Notes under the pieces: generated by a model | The model's database searches: none | What the model was told of the DNA's origin: nothing | What the model saw: only the letters and a program-made list of their open reading frames with translations | Translations under genes and position numbers: made by a program | Source of the DNA: Sepiola atlantica | Taxonomy: Eukaryota > Mollusca > Cephalopoda > Sepiida > Sepiolidae | Direction of reading: 5' to 3' | DNA length: 64,000 bases | Assembly: GCA_963556195.1 (NCBI GenBank) | Contig: OY744516.1 | Span: forward strand, 29,402,183 to 29,466,182 | Part shown: positions 56,766-64,000 of the stretch, piece after piece | How the letters are laid out: the number at the start of each line of letters is the position of its first letter | How positions within the stretch are numbered: position 1 is the stretch's first letter

Positions 56766-57790
56766 TTATTTATCAACATAGTCTTCTTCTAGGCTGATAA
56801 ACTTATTCCAACACTTCTCTGACAATTCGATGCCTTTTTTGTAGAACGATTTGTTTTTGGTCTCAAAATACGCCTCTGCATTCTTCTGAAGCATTCTTTT
56901 GGGGTCTGCAAACAGAAGTAGTGGCTGTGGGCTGGATCTACAGAAAATGGTTGCAGAAACAATTTGATGTGCAATTCGTGTATTTTTGCCATCGTTACAA
57001 TCGACTTGTGACACGGTGCATTGTCTTGGTGAAAGAGCACTGTTTTCTTCTTCATTTGTGGCCGTTTTTTACTATTTCTTCCTTCAGACGCACAAATAAT
57101 GCTATAAAATATCCATTATTAATGGTTCTTCATTTCTCAAGGTAATCGATTAACAAAATAACTTTACGGAGGCCAAAACCTTGCTTGCGGATGTTTGCCT
57201 GTTGGGTCGCTTTGGACGCGTTTCGCCATGTTGTTGTTCGCTCAACTGACTGCCGTTTTGACTCCAAAGTAGAGGTAGCGGATCTATGTTTCATCCATTG
57301 TCATATATTTACGTAAAATTCATTTTTGTTACATTAAAACAGTTGAAACAACGGACTGAATCGTTGATTCGTTGTTATTTTTTATCTGCTATAAGCAAAT
57401 GCGGCACCCACTTTGAACACAACTTTCTTATAAATAAAATGTTCATTCAAACTGGTGAATGCACTGCCTTCTCCTATCTTTAACTCCACTACTACCTCAA
57501 TTTACGATATGTCAAAACGCGTTTTTGTACCTTTTTATGTTTTCCGAGACAACTGTCAAATTTGGTCGACCTGAGCGTTCAGCACCACTTGTGTCTGTAC
57601 GACCGCGTTTAAAGTCAGCATAACAGCCCTTAACAGTTGTTACCGAAGGAGAAGAATTGTCTGTATTTCTGGGATGGGGCGTTTTCATTATGGATTTAAG
57701 TGTTCGGACTGACTTCCTCATCTTGGCTGCCATCCAGTCATTTCTGGACCATGTGAACTCAATAAGACCATCTATACAGTTCACAATGGA
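56766..57790 (-). mobile_element. Mariner-family DNA transposon, transposase pseudogene
   Basis: The minus strand N-terminus has GCYADFKRGRTDTSGAERSG then RPNLTVVSENIK, the mariner helix-turn-helix and G-R-P-x region. The middle has a decayed D-E-T-W box, then KKTVLFHQDNAPCHKS (second catalytic aspartate), and the end AEAYFETKNKSFYKKGIELS then EKCWNKFISLEEDYVD. Length (about 340 codons) fits mariner. At least three frameshifts and several stops split the frame, and the third catalytic block is disrupted. Terminal repeats were not resolved. Confidence 0.85.
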
Positions 57791-57899
57791 GAAAGAAAAA
57801 GATAATCAGCTGGCTTTTCTGTATATACTCATATCACGCACGATTGTGCTCAAATTTTGACATTTATCAATACTTTATAAAACTCATATCGGTTTTTCA

Positions 57900-58960
57900 T
57901 TAATAGCGCCATTTATATGTCAGATTGTTTATGGTTTAAAGTCCCTTATTGAATGATGTGTTATAAGAAAAAAAAAATTTACATTTTTTTTTATTATCTT
58001 ATTTTAATCGGATTTTTAAAGTTCAATCGAATTTAAAGCATTGTTTGGTTACTAAATTATTAATTAAAATAAATTGGTATAAATCATTAACTTTTTTGCT
58101 AATGTTAATATCTATTTATAAAAGTGTTGGATGTATAGCTTTCAAAACTTTCAATTTTTTAATATATGAGCATTTACTAAGAATTTTAGTGCCATTAATA
58201 CGACAATATAAATGCTTTCTAGTTCCTTCCAAATTTTGAATGAACGCAATGTAATTTATTTGATTAAAATTCTAGCTTGTTTACGAAGAAATCGAAATGC
58301 ATTGTGATTTATTTAATTTCGTAATTAATTATTTTTAAATAGTATTTTTCGGTAAATAATCCATTAATTATAAATAAAAAGAATGTGTAAGTCACGTAAA
58401 GGCGAGAAACATACACGCATAGATACGAGAGAACTGGTCACACAACTGTACTATACATAAAAAAGAGCAAAAACATACATAGACAAAATATATTTTATTC
58501 ACATTTTCAGTTTTAATTAAAAGAAATGAAAAAAGTTGAAAATTGTAAAAAAGAATTAAGCCCCGGCCAATTTTTCATCTTTATAAGACTTTAAAATGGT
58601 CAGGGGCAGTAATTTCATAAAAAAATATTGTTTTTTGTTTTTTGATTTATTAATTTTTGCATAAGTTCTGAAAATGTAATTCACATTGATTGATTAACTG
58701 ATTTGGGGCTATGGTTTAAAATAAAAGCGCATTCATACTAGATTTAGCGTCCATTTCGACGTCGATGCAATTCATTAAACGGTACATGACTTTGAATTGA
58801 ACATGGCTACGTTACGCATATGTTAATGGTTATTTCGACACTTGATTGGGGAAATGGTAGTTTGATCTGTACCATTGGAGAGCCATGCATATAACTGTCC
58901 TGTTTTTAAATCTCCGAAACAGTTAGATGGTAAACAGCTGATGATCCCTGTGTTAATATT
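57900..58960. other. AT-rich sequence, no gene recognised
   Basis: No exon borders with a recognisable product, no transposon protein and no tandem repeat were seen. Confidence 0.45.
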
Positions 58961-58967
58961 AGATGCT

Positions 58968-59177
58968 TACGTTAAGGTCTCCTGTTTTTGTTTCACTGTT
59001 AGATACTTAATCCCCCTTTTTATTTTATTTACTTACTATTATATATTTTATTTATTTATGAATTTTCCAACGAATGTTAAGTCTGCACTATTTTGGATTT
59101 AGTTAGTTTCTGTGGGAATTTAAACTGCATTTTCCTTTTTTTTTGTCTTTTTGTTCAAAATAACTCAAAGCTTCTTT

Positions 59178-59260
<83 letters not shown>
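58968..59260 (+). repeat. Dispersed repeat ending in (TA)n, copy 2
   Basis: Matches 11205-11420 from TTAAGGTCTCCTGTTTTTG to CTTCTTTAGACTATATATAT, then continues as a pure TA run to 59260. Confidence 0.85.
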
Positions 59261-59264
<4 letters not shown>

Positions 59265-59519
59265 CTTGTTACGAACAGTTTTAATTGCGCCTTAAATGTT
59301 TACTTTGGCTTCTATAGACAAAATACAAAAGCAAAGTATAAAAATTACATTATTCACGTATGGGTAAATCGCGCTGTTTTTAAACAAATGTTTTACGGAT
59401 TTAAATTTTTAGAAGTCATTTATAATAATTTCAAATATTTTCAGTTTAAAGTTGATTGCATTTTGAGAAAATTTTGAATGAAAATAACATTTCAAAATGT
59501 GTTTATTTGATCAGAATTT

Positions 59520-60120
59520 ACACAACTTTAGTAAGGTGTTTACTTTAATAAATTGTTTGCTTTAGTAAGGTATTTACTTTAGTCAGGTATTTAGTTTAGT
59601 CTAGTGTTTACTTTAGTGTTTAATCTAGTAAAATGTTTACTTTAGTAAGGTGTTTAATTTAATGAATTGCTTACTTTAGTCAGGGGTTTACTTTAGTGTT
59701 TAATCTAGTAAAGTGTTTACTTTATACTTTAATAAGGTGTTTAATTTAATAAAGCGCTTACTTTAGTAAGGTGTTTACTTTAGTGTTTAATCTAGTAAAA
59801 TATTTACTTTAGTAAGGTGTTTAATTTAATAAATTGCTTACTTTAGTCAGGGGTTTACTTTAGTGTTTAATATAGTAAAGTGTTTACTTTAGTATGGTGT
59901 TTAATTTAATAAATTGCTTACTTTAGTCAGGGGTTTACTTTAATAAATTATTTTTTACTTCAATAAGATGTTGACATTAGTGTTTAATTTAGTAAAGTGT
60001 GTACTTTAGTAAGGTGTTTACTTTAATAAATTGTTTATTTTAGTAAGGTATTTACTTTAATAAACTGTTTGCTTTAGTAAGGTGTTTAATTTAGTGTTTA
60101 ATTTAGTAAGGTGTTTACTT
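59520..60120. repeat. Degenerate short tandem repeat of TTTAGTAAGGTGTTTACTTT
   Basis: About 30 imperfect copies of a ~20-nt motif with TAGT/TAAT and AAGG/CAGG variants. Higher-order repeats of about 110 bp are visible (for example GTGTTTAATCTAGTAAA at four places). Related TACTTTAGT/ACTAAAGT words reappear at 61765-61830. Confidence 0.85.
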
Positions 60121-60558
60121 ACAAGCAGAAATACATTTTCATTAAATTTTCCTATCAGATAACGCATGCATTATGTTCAGTTTTTATTCATTAAGTTGTT
60201 TTTGAGATCATACATTTTGTTAAAAACAAGTCTATGAATAAATACTGCACATTTCATTAAAATCAAATGATTTTCTCAATTTTAGGAAATCTTTTTAAAA
60301 AATAGAGACGTAAATTGTTTTTATTTGTGTGAGGTGTCGACCAATATCGAACATATATTGAGAAAGACTGTATGTTTATCTTTTACATTTCAATCGAGGA
60401 AATAAATAGCGTTGCAAACAACATGTGAACCATTTCATAAAAGGTTTGAATTCTACCTGGCTGTAAAAAGCAGGTTTCATAAAAACAGACTCCGTATTCA
60501 TTTGGTTTGCGAAGGCGGGTTGACTGGAGACTTAAACAAAAATAGTGAACATGGCGGA

Positions 60559-60640
60559 AACGCTGAAGACCAATGCACACAAGCAGGAAACCAGGGACGA
60601 ATATTTTCCATCACATCCGTTTGGGGTAGTAGCAGTAGTA
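60559..60640 (+). other. Candidate first exon, unassigned
   Basis: An ATG in good context (GTGAACATGG) at about 60550 opens MAETLKTNAHKQETRDEYFP then SHPF, in a locally GC-richer patch, with a possible donor near TTTGGGGTAGTA. I do not recognise the product and found no following exon, so this is speculative. Confidence 0.2.
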
Positions 60641-61044
60641 GTCTGATATACAAAGAGAAAACATAGTCATAATTCAGATAAACATTAATATTAGCAGAAT
60701 ATGTAATCAAACATGAAAATTTGGCTATTTATTTAAAACTTCGAACTCATACATTTTCAAATATGTTTTTTGTCTAGAATCTTTAATAGAATTTTGATCA
60801 AAATCAATTACATGATTTTGATTCGAGAAAATGTCTAAAATTTATAGCTTAAGCTTAAGAAGGAAATAACTTTAACATTTATGCACATTGAATTACAAGT
60901 CTTATAAATAAAATAAAATCAAAAATGTAACAAAAGTGTTGTGAAGTGGTTTGTAATTGGTAAGACACAAATATGAAGAAATAAATGGATGAAAACGATT
61001 CTATTGAGATCAAGAATATAAAATGATTTATTAGAAATTTACAA

Positions 61045-61260
61045 CTGGAAGTATGGAAGTTAAGTGGATAACGACACGGACTGATGACCTGGATGTTCCA
61101 AGTTAGAATCCCGTCGGTTCCACAGTACCACTTTCACTTAGGGATGTTGGCAACTTTCATGTGGTCCTTCCCGTAAGTACACGATGTATTTCAAGAAGGA
61201 ATTCTAACAAGGAAACCAATACCAACACTAGAATCATCTGATTCACACGAAATAAATGAA
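61045..61260 (+). repeat. tRNA-like SINE
   Basis: GGAAGTTAAGTGGATAACGA (A-box-like) and GTTAGAATCCCGTCGGTTCC (B-box-like) are tRNA-spaced. A unique body and an AAATGAATGAATGAA tail follow. No hammerhead core is convincing in it. Confidence 0.5.
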
Positions 61261-61573
61261 TGAATGAACTGGAAGAATTACTATGAAATGATGAGGATTT
61301 AATTGTGTGTCTCTGAGCCGATTTCGGAAGCATCCTCCATTAATTTTTCCTGTTTTATTTTCGTGTTCTCAATGCAGGAGCAGATAACTCTAGACAGATG
61401 AATCATGCTTCAAAATGACTTTTGACAAGGGAGATAACTGTAGTTATTTCCCTTTCAGAATTATTTCCTAGATGGACTTCGTTATCCAACAAAAGGAAAC
61501 ATAAATCCTTATTTGTGATGTTATTAAACGAAGATACTGAGTTAATATGGTTTAATTGAAATATAAAACTCAC

Positions 61574-61690
61574 CGGGGTATGTGGAGGCTCGTAATTGAA
61601 CAAGTTAATCTGTTTTGCGCCAACCGTTCTCTTGCTCATATGAACATCATCAGTATCTCCGTAAACCCACATGAGGAATATTTCGCGGTC
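61574..61690 (-). CDS. DBH-like monooxygenase paralogue, exon with end of DOMON domain
   Basis: An acceptor (aatttttacag) precedes 61690 and a donor (gtgagtttta) follows 61574. They enclose 39 codons, phase 0 at both ends: DREIFLMWVYGDTDDVHMSK, then RTVGAKQINLFNYEPPHTP. In MOXD1 the DOMON domain closes with a D-x-x-V-x-V-I-W-A-Y strand, an acidic turn, then R-G-x-K-S-L-x-L-L-N-P; the same order is seen. It would follow an exon like 2326-2475 in phase. Because it lies 47 kb upstream of the start codon at 14137 on the same strand, it belongs to a different, upstream member of a tandem family. Its first exons lie right of the window; the broken exon at 54883-55200 may be its continuation. Confidence 0.82.
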
Positions 61691-61967
61691 CTGTAAAAAT
61701 ATAAATAATTGTATTTTTTAATCATACTACTACTATTATTATCGTTTCAGCTTAATTTAGTATGGTAGTACTTACTTTACACTAAAGTAAACACCACACC
61801 TCACTAAAGTTTACCACTTACTAAAGTGAACACCTGTCGCGGTATCCGTTCACCGTTCCTAAAAATAAAAAACAACCCCAAGACAAATTTCCCCGGTACT
61901 TTTCCACTGGGGTATCATCAGCAGCAGCCGTGGTAAACATCCACTCTCCTCCTTTTGTCGTTTTTCT

Positions 61968-63760
61968 ATGTTTACCATCACCCACGCAGGTTCAACTTCA
62001 ACTACCTGTGTAGCATCTATTGCGCATAGGCAGCAATCACTCCGCCGATTCAACGGCCATAAGTTTAATACAAACAGACAAAAGTTGATAGCGTCAAGAA
62101 ATCATTGTAAGAGTGTAATAGCCGCAGCTAAGAGTAGGTATACTGAGATGACTAGAATACGCATTGCGTCACAGAAATTTAGAACTTGCGATTTCTGGAT
62201 ATCTATAAGAGTGTGGTGAATAATGGGCAATCAAAATTTTCCCCGCTATCCAACCAATATGATGCCGCAACTGATACGGCTAAACTGTTTGCACAACGGT
62301 TCGCCTTGAACTTCACCTTGGACTCCACAAACCACTCCTCCCAAACTCCTCACTGCGGACTGAAGCCACACTCAATGATCTGATCATCACCCCTTCCCAT
62401 GTCCGGGATATCATGAGAAAAACATTGTCATCTCCAAAGGATGTGGGCCTGATTTTATCTCTGCTATAGTCTTAAAGAAAAGCTCTGCTGAGTCGGCTCA
62501 TGTGTTCTCGAAACTCTACAACAAATGCCTTGAAGAATTGTGCTTCCCTAATAGCTGGAAAATTGCCTTTGTGGTACAAGTGTTCCAGAATTCTGGTGAA
62601 AGATCCGAGCCGCAAAATTATCTTCCTGCCAGTCGACTCCCGCTCTTCGCTAAAATCTTTGAATCATTAATCAATCTAGCGATTATCCACCACCTCGTTA
62701 ATGCTAAACTTCTTTCTTGCAAACAGTATCGATTTAGACAAGCCCACTACTGCGGATATCATAATGGTCATCTCGGAACGTATATATCATACACTGAACA
62801 AGGCTGGTGAAGCTAGGGCGGTGAGGTTTGATATATCCAAAGCCTTCGACAAGGTCTGGCATGAAGATATTCTCATGAAATAATAATTCGCACGATATTA
62901 CTGGGAGAATATTTAATATAATCAGATCTTTCGTAACTAAAAGAAGATCCAGGTCTTCCTAGATGGTTGGACATCTAAACGACATCACATTAATACAGGT
63001 GTAACCCATGGGTCGATCCTTGGACCTTTATTATTCCTGATTTTCATAAACGACCTCTCTGATGCAATTGTGTCCGAGATGGGTATATTTGCTGACGACA
63101 CCACGCTCTATATTCGACATGCGGGAAAACGAACACATGTCCAAGGTAATTGCTGAATCCTTAGAAAATGATCTCCAGTCTGTAGTGGAATGAGGCCATA
63201 AATGGATGGTAACTTTTAATGCTACTAAGACAAAGCTCTTTTCCTTTAACAATTATGATAAACCTTTTCAACCACCGATTACCATGGCTAATTGCACGTT
63301 ACTTGAGAGTCCATCATTCAAACTTCTCGGCCTAACAATCACAGGTATTATGAATTGAAACTAATACATAGAAGACATTGCCAAGGCTGCTGCAAAAAAG
63401 TTGGATCCCTCTACCTGGCTAAAAAACTTCTCACACCTGCCAGTATCCTTTATCTCTATAAAGCCACCATTCGCTCTAACCACTAGCTTTCCCCTTTTAG
63501 ACAAGGTCCGAAAGGAGCCTCTAATTTATAGGCCCCACTCTATCTACCAAGTTCCAACCCTGGTCCCAGCACAGCAATGTTGCATCCCGCTGCTTGTTTT
63601 ATAAGTGCTTTAATGGAACCCCCGACCCACCTGTCAATCAGCAAAATTCCACCGCTTCACGGTAGAGGTTCTCGGATGTCGACGAGCTTTCTAATCTAAT
63701 AGGAGATTAGAAAGTTGACCATGGGTTGATTTTCCGCAACCTCGTAACTCCCACTTCCCT
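61968..63760 (+). mobile_element. LINE RT region, degenerate second copy
   Basis: Plus-strand blocks in shifting frames: [96 protein letters not shown], then TGVTHGSILGPLLFLIFIND (decayed), GIFADDTTLYIRH and FNATKTKLFSF. This matches the minus-strand LINE at 50552-51933 and extends further toward the 5' end. Several stops and frameshifts are present. It ends near 63760. Confidence 0.82.
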
Positions 63761-64000
63761 TATTTTGTCTTTTAGTTCTCACATTTCATGAGTGATGTTT
63801 CTGAAAAAGGGGGAAGAATTACTGTTTTCTGGGTCGGAATCTATCCATCTAACACTTATCGTTGGCTAGTTTTTCACCTTGAAGTGGTAATTTTTTAGCT
63901 CCTTGCATCAAGTTGTTTCATGCCTTGTCTGGAGCGATTTCCATTTTTTTAATAGCTTTTTCCTCGTACTCCTAGATTTTGTAATTCCCTCCATGCTTGC

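Noticed and set aside
61045..61260. Hammerhead in the tRNA-like SINE (CTGATTCACACGAAA)
   Set aside because: The core lacks the required G-A after CUGAU and no stems flank it.

Overview
Organism: this is an animal genome window, most consistent with a mollusc and probably a cephalopod. The evidence is very long AT-rich introns, pervasive (TA)n and other microsatellites, short exons with canonical GT-AG borders, and a repeat fauna of Penelope-like elements, CR1/Jockey-type LINEs, Gypsy-type LTR elements, mariner, tRNA-like SINEs and foldback elements. The lineage call is an inference; no species can be named from the sequence alone.

Host genes: cellular coding sequence is sparse and all firmly supported exons lie on the minus strand. 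A DBH-like monooxygenase (MOXD1-type) gene starts at 14137 with a signal peptide and half of a DOMON domain. It continues, after an 11.4 kb intron, in a second exon at 2326-2475 and leaves the window on the left. A separate exon of the same family, carrying the end of a DOMON domain, lies at 61574-61690 and must belong to an upstream tandem paralogue. A broken Cu2-monooxygenase-like exon at 54883-55200 may be its decayed continuation. Two phase-1 exons at 50291-50359 and 43978-44174 form the C-terminal half of a QVR/sleepless-like Ly6 protein with a GPI-type tail.

Layout: 1-14 kb holds the first DBH-like intron, with a long foldback (3.3-4.2 kb), a Penelope-like element (4.6-5.9 kb), a 29-bp satellite (6.5-7.2 kb) and a TIR-bounded element carrying a 120-bp satellite (7.6-11.0 kb). 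It also has a foldback next to a hammerhead ribozyme (11.7-12.1 kb) and large AT arrays. 14-20 kb holds a 47-bp tandem array and degraded LINE and LTR elements. 20-27 kb has a mariner-type MITE, a U2-related repeat and a 2.3 kb DNA element with a 6-bp target duplication. 28-45 kb has LINE and Penelope fragments, a U2-snRNA-headed trimer, satellites and Ly6 exon sequence. 45-64 kb has LINE tails, a hammerhead-bearing SINE-like dimer, a LINE nested in an LTR element, mariner, and another LINE copy.

Most unusual content: (1) two direct-repeat hammerhead ribozymes 339 bp apart at 47.0-47.4 kb with tRNA-like A and B boxes between them, an architecture like retrozymes or the schistosome Sm-alpha SINE; (2) further hammerhead folds at 12.1 and 38.95 kb and decayed ones at 5.7 and 32.6 kb; (3) a head-to-tail trimer of a 333-bp repeat whose first ~40 nt are U2 snRNA, the whole trimer sitting inside one 16-bp target-site duplication. 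None of this was tested computationally; all coordinates and folds were read by eye.
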